Positions 54,165-64,000 of a DNA stretch of 64,000 nucleotides are shown here, piece after piece (the first letter of the stretch is position 1; each line of letters begins with the position of its first letter). A program made the position numbers and the translations under genes. The stretch is from contig JBBPTG010000076.1 in NCBI GenBank assembly GCA_038093975.1, positions 1 through 64,000 on the forward strand, given 5' to 3'. The stretch comes from Chalciporus piperatus. Lineage: Eukaryota > Basidiomycota > Agaricomycetes > Boletales > Boletaceae. A model generated the notes under the pieces. It saw nothing but the letters and a program-made list of their open reading frames with translations. It searched no databases and was not told the origin of the DNA.

Positions 54165-54309
54165 AGGGGGTATGTTGCACTTATTGTTATTCATTACTTA
54201 TTGTTATTCGTTTATTGTCAATTCACCACGTTTCGCCCGCATACACTCTGCTCTGCATTATGTAATTCTTCATATTGCACTCACATCGCATTCTCATAGC
54301 TTTCCCTCA
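54163..54309 (+). repeat. Polypurine tract and 3' LTR of copia-1
   Basis: GAAGGGGG at 54163-54170, then LTR 54173-54309 (137 bp), longer than the 5' LTR by a 17-bp partial duplication of TTATTGTTATTC-type sequence. Confidence 0.88.
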
Positions 54310-54960
54310 GCGTTCTCTCACCAATTGGTCCGCTGCGATGGATTCAGCGAGTTCTTGCTCGCGTTTAACGCAGTTAATGACTTTGGCAGCGGGAGCGGAG
54401 TATGTCCCGTCTCTGAGGGCTCGTACTTCGATGGGGGTAAGGGGAGCTGAGTAGTCGACAATGAACTCGCAAAGATTCCCAGGGATGAGAATAGCTGGGA
54501 GAAGTCGGTCTGCGGGACCGTAGATCCTTCGCGATAGGGCATCGGCTGGGTTGAATTCACTTGGGGTAAAGATGGGATGAACACTGCAAATGTGGGGTTC
54601 ATCAGAAGCGAGGAAGCTGTGGATGCGTTTGAAAACGGCGTTGATGCCTTTGTTGCGATGCCTTCCGACTCGCCAACTTTCGATAACGCTGGTGTTGTCG
54701 CCGTGGGCGATGACATGTTGCCGCTGGTCCAGGACACAAGAGAGGGCAATGGGTAGGAATTCGAAGCCACTGGCAATGCCTTCTGCCCAGGCGATGTCGT
54801 GTTTTCCGTGGCGGGTTTGCCAACCAGGGATGAGCCTCCAAGCTCGCCACCATCCCTTGATGACGACTCCAATGCCAATACCAGAGCTAGCATCGGAAAA
54901 TGCTAGCAGGTTCACGAAGGATGGGGGGGGAGCAATGGTTCTGAGGACTGAGCCTGAGGT

Positions 54961-55411
54961 TGTTATAGTATTTAAAAACTTTTCAAACTTTTGCCTACAA
55001 CGGTCTTCAAACACTGGACTTTGTCTACAACTTAGGGGTCAAGCCGGATTCATCTTTGTCTGCTCCGGTAGTCCCTGTAGCATTACGTAATCTATTACAT
55101 AATCAGGTCATGTGACAAAGGTCCAGACTTAGATGAGTCAGCAATGATGTCATGGCCTAGACCCTAATTCGTGCCTGGTACCTTTTCTTATCGTCATCCC
55201 CTTTACCTTATCTATCTTTCCCTTTGTGTTTTCCTTATTCGGCTGTTGGTCTGTGCGCACTTCTCAATAGTATATAAGTAGCCCTGTACTTATCACAGAC
55301 CCCAGTCTAATCCATTTGTGACTTCACCGTCATTAAGTTTTAGTACTCAGCTTAGTCTTTCGCAAGGTCTAGTGTACCTAAGTCCCCGCTGTGTTGTGAG
55401 CAATCATAACA
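54961..55411 (+). repeat. 5' LTR of B4 (451 bp)
   Basis: TGTTATAG...CATAACA. TATATAAG at 55271-55278 and AGTCTAATCCA at 55304-55314 mark the promoter and predicted RNA 5' end. Confidence 0.93.
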
Positions 55412-55413
55412 CT

Positions 55414-55424
55414 TGGATTAGACT
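55414..55424 (+). promoter_or_regulatory. Self-primer binding site, family B
   Basis: TGGATTAGACT, two bases after the 5' LTR, is an exact 11-nt complement of LTR bases 55304-55314, which start 33 nt after the first base of the TATA box. Although it begins TGG, I see no tRNA-like continuation. Confidence 0.65.
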
Positions 55425-56119
55425 TGAAAACACCGCCTGGACTCTAGAGCTAAAGAGTGGATCTATAAGCATCGTTTGCGTACGTGACATGCAGGAGAAA
55501 ACAACTCCGTCCACTGTTGCATATACGGTTGTCCGCCGTCATAGATAACGATAATGTTGCTGCTCCCCATAGTGCACTAGGGGTTCTTTGGTTGTTCGAA
55601 ACGTCTTGGGGTCCGCTCACGTGCTAGCCCTCTGACTGTAGACACCACGCAGGTTCGCATGAATACCTGTTGACGTCACGCATTCGCCTTCTGGCATTTC
55701 ACTTCTTTTGGGCCAGCCTTTAGTGCCCCGCCTCTGTTACCCTCATACGTTAGTTTTTGTGATTTGAAGACCGAATTGGGGTCGTGCCCAATTGCGAAGG
55801 ACGACAAGGGAAAAGCGCGTTGCCGCCCCCTTGGCTGAGTCATACGTAGAGACGTAAGCTGGCAGCACCGCCGAGGTACAAAATAGAAAACCAAAATACA
55901 TATATTGTATTACAATAGCTCTTTGCTGCTGCTCGAAAATAGAAGTTCGAGAGTAGTGCATGTGTAAAATCAAATCAGATCTTGGGAAAATTCCTCAGAA
56001 GGTCTGCCGAGATTCCGATAAGCATCGCAGGTATTACCTCCGCTCGATAAAATATTTCCTTCGTCCTCGTGTCTGTCATCCCCAGAGAACTTTTGGAAGA
56101 TAGGGTTCAGTAAGGATAT
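55425..56119 (+). other. B4 untranslated leader
   Basis: About 700 bp between primer site and gag ATG. Unlike families A and E it contains ATGs (for example about 55487 and 55660). No feature recognised. Confidence 0.5.
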
Positions 56120-57412
56120 ATGTCAGCAGAGTTACACGATCAGGAACCACAAGATCAAGGATACAGAAGTCCCCCACAACACTTTCCATCCTCATCCGAA
56201 AGTTCTCATCCCACTACTCCCCGCCCTGAATCTCCGATGGCAGATACACTCGATCACGTCGCTGCTCTCACCGCCGCTTTGAAGGTGCTCCTCTCAGACA
56301 ATTCGGACTCCTTGTCCAAAAAGGTTGCTGACCCTGGAAAATGGGACGGTGACCGCACCAAGTTCCGTTTGTGGTGGGCGCAGGTTAACGCCTGGCAGTC
56401 GGTCCACACATGGAAAAACAACAAGGTCCGCAGCCTGGCAGTTCTCTCACGTCGAGAATTGAGGCCGCCGCCTCCCCTCATTATGCCGACGGAAGCAGAA
56501 GCACGAGAAGAACGGGACAGACCACGTGGTCCCATGGGCGTAGCAGCATGGCCAGATTGGGTCAACTTCAGCGAACTTGGTAAAACATACTTCCAGATTG
56601 ATGTTCTCGCCCACAAGAGCTTCCAGAAGTTAGAAACGTACAAACAGGCTGGAAAGCCTATTGACATCTTCATACAAGAATTCGCTTTGTTAAAAGACGA
56701 GTCAGAGATCGCAGACGCACATGCGAAAGATGAAGAAAGCGGTAGATTACAAAATTTACTACCAAGCGCAAATCAGCACCAATGCTGAGGAGCAAAGCTT
56801 CGACGACCTAGTGGAGACTTATCGAAAGATGGGTCGAACCTTTGAGTGTATAGTCGTCGAGCGTGGTGCACCAGTTCGCCAGGCACCAGCACCAGTGCCA
56901 AGGCCTTCTTCTTCGTATCTGTATCTCCCCCCTCGTTACCCAATTGCATCTCGCCCACTTCCTCCCCCCCCGCTCCGTATGCGGCTCCCCGTTTCACTCC
57001 CACAGGCACACAGCCTGGTCGTGGAGCCCCAATGGATCTCTCGGCACAACAAATGCCAAGACCTCCCGTTCGGGGAAATTGTTTCAATTGCGACCAACCA
57101 GGTCATTTCGCAAACGTGTGCCCAAAGCCCCAAAGGCCACGTCAAAGACAAGTCGTTATGTGGGATCCATATTCTCAACAATACGTTGAACAATCCTTGC
57201 CGTTTGACAACCGGCAGATGCCCTTCGCAGGTACCATCCCTGCACACTACCCTCCCCAACCTTCCCCCTACCCCGCTGGCCCGTCCACCAGCACAAGTTA
57301 CATGTCGCATCAAGCGGCATATACCAATCAAGAAGCGGAAGCGTACTGGCGCGACCATATTGAGTCAGAGGCTAAGGCACAGGCAGCCGAAGCTTTAAAA
57401 GGAAGCAGCTGA
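56120..57412 (+). pseudogene. B4 Gag with frameshifts
   Basis: Starts MSAELHDQEPQDQGYRSPPQ. Capsid region KFRLWWAQVNAWQSVHTWKN. The frame breaks near 56725 (before KKAVDYKIYY) and returns near 56970 at a C-run. The C-terminal part has the knuckle CFNCDQPGHFANVC and ends EALKGSS with TGA overlapping the pol ATG (TGATG, 57410-57414). Compared with B3 it also lacks about 20 codons between two SR pairs near residue 112. Confidence 0.87.
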
Positions 57413-60400
57413 TGAGAGAGATGGGTTCTCAAAGGCACGAACTTAGTTTACCCTGTATTAGTACCGGGCCTCATGTTTCGTTTAAATATAATTCTTCTTC
57501 TTCTGAAAGGGCGTCCCCTAGTGGCGTGGCGACAGAAGTAAAACAATTCGTGCTTAATTCCCTTAAGGTAAATTATACGAAAAAAGAAATCCCATCAAAA
57601 ATACATGTAAGGAATCAGAATCGGAAGAATGAGCTGGATCTTGCTATTACTATTATGTATGACAAAGGGGAGCAATGGAAGAAAATGGAGTTTGCCGCTC
57701 TATTGGATTCCGGCGCAACCGAAACTTTCATAGACAAATCGTTCTGTGAGCGACATGGTTTGACACTGGAAGAACTTCCTTTTCCTATTCCAGTGTATCA
57801 CACCGACGGCTCAGAGGGAGCGATAGGCGGTGTCACTCACAAGGTTTCACTTGTTTTGGGACATAATGGACATTTTGAACATATGGACACTTTTGTTTCC
57901 GTACTTGGCACTCATCATATGATCATCAGCTATGATTGGCTTGAAAGGCACAACCCTGAAATCGATTGGGTAGCCAAACAAGTAAAATTCACACGCTGTA
58001 CTGATCAGTGCAAAGTAGTAAATTATCATTTGAAACGTTCTTTTTCTATTCGTCGAGTGTTTGAGGCGGGGCTCACCAAGAAAGTCCCAGTAGAACTCCA
58101 CGAATACTTAGACGTCTTCTCAGAGCAAGAGAGTGAGCGTATGTCTACCCGAAAGGCATGGGACCACGCAATAGATCTTAAGCCTGATTTTGTTCCCAAG
58201 AAGGGTCGGGTGATTCCGATGTCCGAACAGGAACTAGATGACATCAAAAAGTTTATCGATAAGGAGTTATCGAAAGGATATCTTCGGCCGTCGAAATCCC
58301 CTCAGACATCTCCTGTATTCTTTATTCCAAAAAAGGACGGTAAAAAGAGATTATAATGGACTATCGTTACGTAAATGAGGGTACTGTTAAGAACGCTTAC
58401 CCTCTCCCCCTCATTTCTGGACTTATCGACCAGCTCAAAGGAGCTGATATGTTTACAAAAATGGACCTTCATTGGGGTTACAATAATGTTAGAATAAAAG
58501 AAGGCGACGAATGGAAAGCGGCTTTCATTACTCCATTCGGTGCTTACGAACCAGTCGTTATGTACTTTGGACTTACGAACTCTCCCCCCACGTTCCAACA
58601 AATGATGAACGATCTATTTAGCGATCTTCATGGGGTTCTTATTATTTATATTGACGATCTCATGATCTTTACGTTCGGAAAATCTAGAGCAGAGCACTTA
58701 GAAATAGTTAAAACCGTATTGCAACGTCTCAGAGAGAATGATCTTTACGTAAAACCAGAAAAGTGTAGCTTCACTGTGGATTCCGTAGATTTCCTGGGAA
58801 TGGTTATCTCCCAGAAAGGCGTAGAGATGGACAATTCGAAGGTGCAGGCTATTCTGGACTGGCCGGCGCCAACTCGGTTGAAGGGTGTTCAGTCCTTTTT
58901 AGGATTGGCTAACTTCTATCGATGTTTTATTCAGGGCTTCGCTGACATTGCTCGTCCCTTGAATGACCTTACCAAAAAGGACACACCATACCGGTGGGGA
59001 CCGGAGCAACAGCAAGCTTTTGACAAGCTGAAGCAGCAATTTACTACCGCTCCGCTTTTAGCATACCCTGACCGCTCTAAAGAAGTCAGAGTGGAAACGG
59101 ACGCTAGTGATATTGCAACGGGAGCTGTGCTCTCGGTTAAATGTGATGATGGCCTCTGGAGGCCTTGTGCCTTCATTTCCCATTCCTTTAGTTCTGCCGA
59201 GAAGAACTACCCGGTTTATGACAAGGAGCTTCTAGCTGTCATTCGGGCTTTACAGGAATGGAGACATTATCGAATGGGTCGAGAACATTTCGAGATTTGG
59301 ACTGATCACAAGAATCTCGAATATTGGAAATCTCCCAAAACTCTGAGCCCACGTCAAGCATGTTGGAATGTGTTGCTCTCAGAGTATAATTACTCGATTA
59401 TTTATAAACCGGGTTCTACAAATGGAAGGGCTGATGCTTTATCTCGTCGAGAAGATCACGGAGAAGCAGATTCCGACCATAACAAAAATATTACGGTACT
59501 TCCCGCTTCGGTCTTTATTAATACGGTTACTCTTTCTTCGCCTATTTATGACGAAATACAAAATGAATCAGAAAAAATGAAAAATGATACAATAGATAGC
59601 TTTACTTTTGACGAAGGATCTATAGTATTTAAAAATGACAAAAACAAAGTTTTCGTACCTATTTCTTTGCGTATGAAACTTCTTACAATACTTCATGATT
59701 CTCCTATTGGTGGCCACAGTGGTCAAGGACGCACATTACATCTGGTTACTCAATACTTCTCGTGGTCTGGTATCACAAAGGACGTTAAAACTTACGTAGA
59801 ACATTGTCAGACGTGCGCCCTCACGAAGGGAAAGTCAACTGCACAAGCTGGCAAATTAATTCCCCTTCCAGTTCCGAAAGAACCATGGAAGGATATATCT
59901 ATAGACTTTACCACGGGTTTCCCCAAATCACGTGGTTTTGATGCTATTTGTGTAATTGTAGATCGCTTCTCTAAAGAAGTAGAGTTTATCGCTTGTAAAA
60001 AGACAATTTCTTCAAAAGAACTAGCTATTTTATTTAGAGACAATGTTTGGTGTAGACACGGACTTCCCTCTTCGATTGTTTCAGATCGAGGACCGCAATT
60101 TGCATCGGAGTTTACTTCGCAGCTTTGCACCCTTCTAGGAATAGAACAGAAGCTGTCAACCGCTTATCACCCCCAAACCGATGGCCAAACGGAGCGTATG
60201 AACCGAGAACTCCAGCAGTATCTCCGTGCTTACGTGGCTAAACGTCAAACGGAATGGGCTGATTGGTTGAAGATAGCGCAATTCCATCATAATTCCTCCC
60301 TTTCCACCACTACCGGAACGATCCTCTTCGCTATCACAAAAAACTACATCCCACGCATGGGATTCGAAGGCGATTCATCTCCGGCTGGTGCATTCTTAGA

Positions 60401-61040
60401 GAAATGTGGAAAGGCACACAAAGAAGTGGAGCAGGCGTTAGAAGAAACTCAGAACCGGATGAAAGAGCAAGCAGACAAGCATCGGTCCGAAGCTCCAGAT
60501 TATCAAATCGGAGATTTCGTTATATTATCCACGGACAATTTCAAATTACCTTATCCTTCCAAAAAGATGACACAGAACTGGATTGGACCCTATCAGATCA
60601 CGAAGGTCCTTCCAAATGCAGTTACACTCGACTTGCCTAATTCTATGCATATACATCCCACGGTTAATGTCAAACGAGTCAAACCGGCTTGAGAACCGTT
60701 GGAAGGGCAACCGGTCCGTCTTCCGGATCCGGTAATAGTCAACCAAGAAGGAGAAGAAGAGTATGAGGTGGATTACATAGTGAAATCTCAGGTTAAACAA
60801 GGACAGTTAGAGTACCTGGTTCATTGGAAAGGCTGGGACATATCGGACCATACATGGGAAAAGGCAGTGCATTTGTCAAATGCACCCGAAGCTGTCAAAG
60901 CTTTTCACAAAAAGCACCCGTCCGCCCCACGCCAAATCAACATGACCATGGGAAATTTCTCTGCCTTGTTCCAAAAATACGAAAATCTGACAGAGGTTTC
61001 TGAACGCAAGTTGCCAAATCGCCTGGAATGTGATTCCTAG
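57412..61040 (+). pseudogene. B4 Pol: protease, RT, RNase H, integrase, chromodomain
   Basis: Pol starts at an ATG overlapping the gag stop. Protease AALLDSGATETFIDKSF, then RT; a 1-nt deletion at about 58352 (KKRL then stop; B2 reads KKRLVMDYR). From 58356 the frame runs 778 codons: IIYIDDLMIF, VETDASDIATGAV, WTDHKNLEYW, the finger GGHSGQGRT..HCQTCALTKGK, and integrase DFTTGFPKS, SDRGPQFAS, DGQTERMNRE. A CAA to TGA change at 60690-60692 separates the chromodomain (VDYIVKSQVKQGQLEYLVHW, 60699-61040). It would need only these two repairs to be open. Confidence 0.9.
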
Positions 61041-61051
61041 AGAGGGGATAG

Positions 61052-61504
61052 TATTATAGTATTTAAAAACTTTTCAAACTTTTGCCTACAACGGTCTTCA
61101 AACACTGGACTTTGTCTACAACTTAGGGGTCAAGCCGGATTCATCCTTGTCCGCTCCGGTAGTCCCTGTAGCATTACGTAATCTATTACATAATCAGGTC
61201 ATGTGACAAAGGTCCAGACTTAGATGAGTCAGCAATGATGTCATGGCCTAGACCCTAATCCGTGCCTGGTACCTTTTCTTATCATCATACCATTTACCTT
61301 ATCTATCTTTCCCTTTGTGTTTTCCTTATTCGGCTGTTGGTCTGTGCGCACTTCTCAATAGTATATAAGTAGCCCTGTACTTATCACAGACCCCAGTCTA
61401 ATCCATTTGTGACTTCACCGTCATTAAGCTTTAGTACTCAGCTTATCCTTTGCAAGTTCTAGTGTGACCTAAGTCCCCGCCGTGTGTTGTGAGCAATCAT
61501 AACA
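61052..61504 (+). repeat. 3' LTR of B4 (453 bp)
   Basis: Preceded by AGAGAGGGGATAG. It starts TATTATAG where the 5' LTR starts TGTTATAG; ends CATAACA followed by the GAGGT duplication. Confidence 0.92.
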
Positions 61505-61745
61505 GAGGTGATGGCGTGTTTCCACCATTCGAGGTCTTCTGCGATGGCTTTATCGGGTCGGTGCGGCATGAATGGTTGGTCAGCGCACACTGCTAACATG
61601 CGCTCGAAGCCTGTGAGGTAAGCTCTACCTTCCGAGATTAATGAGGCAGTGTGCAGGAGCTTGCCGTAGAGTTTTCGGACATCTTCGAGGCAGTGGGTGC
61701 CTCGTTGCTCCCATGCATTGATGGCTTGTATGTACTTGTCACGCT

Positions 61746-61929
61746 TGTGGAGAGGGTTCCTTTGAGGAACTACTTCTGGTGCTTACCTAGTGTTGAGGTT
61801 GGTGAGTAACGTCGAACGTTGTGGTTACAAGTCAAGTTGTATGAGAACTCAGATCGACTGAGTCCGAATGTGATATAGAACAAGCGTGGTAAATACCTTC
61901 TATACTAAGAATGTACGCTACGTTCAACA
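61746..61929 (-). repeat. 3' LTR of copia-2 (184 bp) with polypurine tract
   Basis: Minus strand TGTTGAACGTAGCG...CTCTCCACA, the same length as the solo LTR 39805-39988. The purine run GCAAGGGGGAG (minus, 61940-61930) directly precedes it. Confidence 0.9.
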
Positions 61930-62000
61930 CTCCCCCTTGCTAAGTGTACAGAGACACGTAAGCATAAATGAGGACTTCCGCACGATAGGTATCGGCGAGA

Positions 62001-63266
62001 TCAACTGGTGTAGAATACCAGACCGAGTTCAGAGCGGAACTTCTCGAACTTGACATGTCCGAGGTTCTTTGTCAACATTTCCGCTGGATTGTCAGTTCCA
62101 GGGATGTAGAAGAGTTCTACTTCTTTCCACTTCATTATGGCATCACGTATAAAGAAGTACCGTAGTGGAATATGTTTATTACGCTTCTCGGTAACAGGAT
62201 TTTCACCCATGAATAGTGATCCTTGGTTATCACCACAGACCGGTATAGCTTTTAGCTTATAACCTAGTTCAGAGAACATGTGGTGTATCCAGGATACTTG
62301 TCTTGTGCAATCGCTCAATGCCATGTACTCAGCTTCTGTAGAGTTGAGGGCGGTAGAGCTCTGCAAGTGTGAATTCCAAAGGAAAGCACCGTCCACAAGT
62401 TTCAGGAAAAATCCTGTCTGCGAGTGTCTTGTGATGGGATCTTGTCCCCAATCAGAGTCGGTACAGGCAAAAATGCCTTTGCCAGATGCACCATTAAAGG
62501 TAAGGGAGTATTGACGAGTACCAACAAGGTATCGACATACATACATGGCCCTATCCAAGTGCTCCTTAGTAGGATTGGCAGATTGCCTTGCAAGTTGGGT
62601 AACTGCGTAGGTGATGTCTGGGCGTGTACCTAACATCAGGTATAATAACGAGCCAATCACCGTTTGAAAGCGCGTCCGCAATTCGAAGTCAACGGGGGCA
62701 ACGTTCTTCTCTGGGTAATAACCCTGAGGAAGTGGAGTGGGTGCGGCTTTAGCATTCGTCATGCCGAAGCGTTCAAGCACCTTGTCGAGGTATTTGCACT
62801 GATCAATGTGCAGCTTTTTGTCTTCTCGACGAAGTTTCATCCCAAGGAACTCTTTGGGTTCCCCGAGGTCTCGACATTCCCATGTCTTCATGAATGTGGC
62901 CTTTAGCTTGTTTACGACAGCTTTGTTAGGTCCACAGAAGAGGGCGTCATCAACGTAAACAATCGCAATGACGATATCATTTCCATTGCGGTATATGAAC
63001 AGGCCGGCATCAGTCTTGAGCCTTGTGAAGCCAAGTTCAGCCATAGACTTGTCTAACGTGCGCCACCAGGATAATCCTGCTTGTTTGAGGCCGTATATTG
63101 CACGTAGTAGTCTTAGGACTTTGCCTTTTTTATCGGGTGGCATAAAACCCTCAGGAAACTCCATGTAGAGTTCCTCTTCCAGTTTGCCGTATAGATAGGC
63201 AGATCGTACGTCGAGGCCGGTGATGTACCAGTCCTCTAGTGTAGAAAGGGCGAGCATACACCGCAC
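62001..63266 (-). pseudogene. Copia-2 RT and RNase H
   Basis: Open over 421 codons: ITGLDVRSAYLYGKLEEELY, RAIYGLKQAGLSWW, catalytic IVYVDDALF, LGTRPDITYAV, RNase H ACTDSDWGQDPITRHSQTGF, LNSTEAEYMALSD, GDNQGSLFM and KHIPLRYFFIRD. The RT N-terminus before the LALSTLEDW segment is missing and the join to integrase is out of frame, so an internal deletion has removed it. Confidence 0.88.
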
Positions 63267-64000
63267 CGTTTCGTATCGTACAACTGGGGAAAAGATCTGA
63301 TCGTAGCAGGAGGTGCAGGCGGAGCTGCAGGTGGGGTTTCCGGGTGTGCTGGCTGGGGATCAGGGGCGGGTTTAACCGCATCAGACTGATCGTCAGAAGA
63401 GTCAGAGTCTGAAGACTCGTTTTCATCATCGGTGTGTCGATGTGTTTCAGTGGGCGGGTGACTTACAGGCCTGTGAGGGCGTGCACCGGGACACTTAGGA
63501 AACAAATGCTCATCAAAGATGGCATGTGCTGACGTGTGCATGGAGTTGTTGGGGCGCATGAAAATGTAGTTGCGCTCACTACCAGGGGCAACACCGAGAT
63601 ATATCATCAATTGTGACTTTGGTTGTAGTTTCCCTTTGCGAGTTTCATCGGGAAGATGCACATATGCACCACATCCGAACACTCTTAGGTGGGAGACGGA
63701 GGATTGTTCCCCTGTAAGTTTCTCCATAGGGGTCTTCCAATTTAACCTAGCCATTGGTGTACGGTTGTACACATGGGATGCATGCGTAATCGTGAATTCC
63801 CAGTAAGAATCAGGTAGGCAAGCGTGTAATCGCATCGCCTGTGCTTTGTCCATTAGTGTGCGGATTAAGCGTTCCGCACGCCCGTTCTGCTGATGTGCGT
63901 ATGGGGCGGACTGTTGAATATGAATGCCTTCATCGCGCATGTATTCCGTGAATGCTTTGGAGGTATATTCGCCTCCTGCATTGGACTTCCAAGTCTTTAC
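63267..64000 (-). pseudogene. Copia-2 integrase C-terminal part
   Basis: Minus strand from the window edge: WKSNAGGEYTSKAFTEYM, then HQQNGRAERLIRTLMDKAQA, NRTPMARLNWKTPMEKL, HLRVFGCGAYVHLPDE and a serine/acidic then proline/alanine-rich linker. The usual SDxGGE motif reads SNAGGE: the second catalytic Asp appears to be Asn. The frame runs into the deletion at about 63260. Confidence 0.85.

Larger units (their letters stand above)
49298..54309 (+). mobile_element. Ty1/copia retrotransposon copia-1 (degenerate)
   Basis: Short LTRs (49298-49417 and 54173-54309), 5-bp duplication GCGTT (49293-49297 / 54310-54314), and copia gene order Gag, protease, integrase, RT, RNase H on the plus strand. Several stops and frameshifts. 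49418-49709 is leader without a recognisable primer site. Confidence 0.93.
54961..61504 (+). mobile_element. Ty3/gypsy retrotransposon, family B, copy B4 (near-complete)
   Basis: 5' LTR 54961-55411, gag, pol with chromodomain, 3' LTR 61052-61504, perfect duplication GAGGT (54956-54960 / 61505-61509). It sits in the RNase H ORF of the DIRS-like element. Inactivated by a few lesions only: gag indels, a 1-nt pol deletion and one nonsense codon. Confidence 0.95.
49272..61745 (-). pseudogene. DIRS-like RT/RNase H ORF, split by two younger elements
   Basis: Three minus-strand pieces, 61745-61510, 54960-54315 and 49297-49272, join without loss when the copia-1 and B4 elements and their duplications are removed. 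The sequence runs from KRDKYIQAINAWEQRG through KLYGKLLHTASL and WWKHAIT|SGSVLRTIAPPP into RNase H: AFSDASSGIGIG, AWAEGIASGFEF, HGDNTSVIESWR and SEFNPADALSRRI. It ends as ADQLVRER|SHPYTS and a TAA (49274-49272). The RT core is to the right, beyond the copia-2 insertion and outside the window. The assembled frame has no stop in the visible part. Confidence 0.82.
61746..64000 (-). mobile_element. Ty1/copia retrotransposon copia-2, 3' part (runs off right edge)
   Basis: On the minus strand the window holds the integrase core and tail, RT and RNase H, then the 3' LTR (61746-61929). Inserted in the DIRS-like ORF; left flank ACGCT (61741-61745) should recur beyond the window. Confidence 0.9.

Noticed and set aside
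61791..61929. Copia-2 LTR as a 139-bp repeat starting TGTTGAGGTT
   Set aside because: Comparison with 39805-39988 shows homology extends to 61746 and only the 184-bp version has the 5-bp GTGTC duplication at the solo copy.

Overview
The window looks like an Agaricomycete (mushroom-type basidiomycete) chromosome segment that is mostly a graveyard of nested transposable elements. Three things point there: two multi-exon genes with many ~50-80 bp GT..AG introns, chromodomain-bearing Ty3/gypsy elements, and DIRS-like tyrosine-recombinase sequences. Only about 5 kb (5.5-10.6 kb) looks like host genes.

Layout. 1-4462: minus-strand Ty3/gypsy element (family E), running off the left edge, with an open pol, a gag and a canonical -1 frameshift site. 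5532-8083: nine-exon gene ending in a 2-oxoglutarate/Fe(II) dioxygenase domain of the basidiomycete TET/JBP-like type. 8334-10606: eight-exon DUF6532-like gene with a family E solo LTR in its last intron. 11.0-17.1 kb: broken gypsy pol (family B) carrying a hAT-like MITE and a 5'-truncated LINE, then more MITEs, a family C LTR and a family C integrase fragment. 17.4-20.0 kb: hairpin tandem array, perfect 15-bp hairpin, solo LTR (family F), degenerate repeat. 20013-27503: complete gypsy element (family A) with two LTRs that look identical, a 5-bp target duplication, an AUG-free leader ORF, gag, pol with chromodomain, and a small two-TM ORF with its own TATA box. 27.5-30.6 kb: second hairpin array, 70-bp minisatellite, inverted partner of the degenerate repeat, an unassigned GC-rich stretch, a tRNA-like sequence. 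30.6-46.5 kb: family C gypsy remains interrupted by a family B element (31948-39184), itself holding a nested family C LTR, plus MITEs and two solo LTRs. 46.6-47.9 kb: orphan family B gag. 48.1-61.7 kb: one DIRS-like element (RT/RNase H, then tyrosine recombinase) split by a Ty1/copia element (49298-54309), a family B gypsy (54961-61504) and a second copia (61746 to the right edge).

Families A, B and E each have, two bases inside the 5' LTR, an 11-12 nt sequence exactly complementary to an LTR segment that starts 31-33 nt after a TATA box. This is the arrangement expected for Tf1/sushi-type self-priming. Family C instead has a long tRNA-type primer site. Families A and E have no ATG at all between the predicted RNA start and gag, and C has none between its primer site and a position deep inside the open gag frame.

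The most unusual object is the apparently young family A element, with an AUG-less 258-codon ORF before gag and a membrane-protein ORF in the env position. All family names (A, B, C, E, F, copia-1, copia-2) are labels local to this window.
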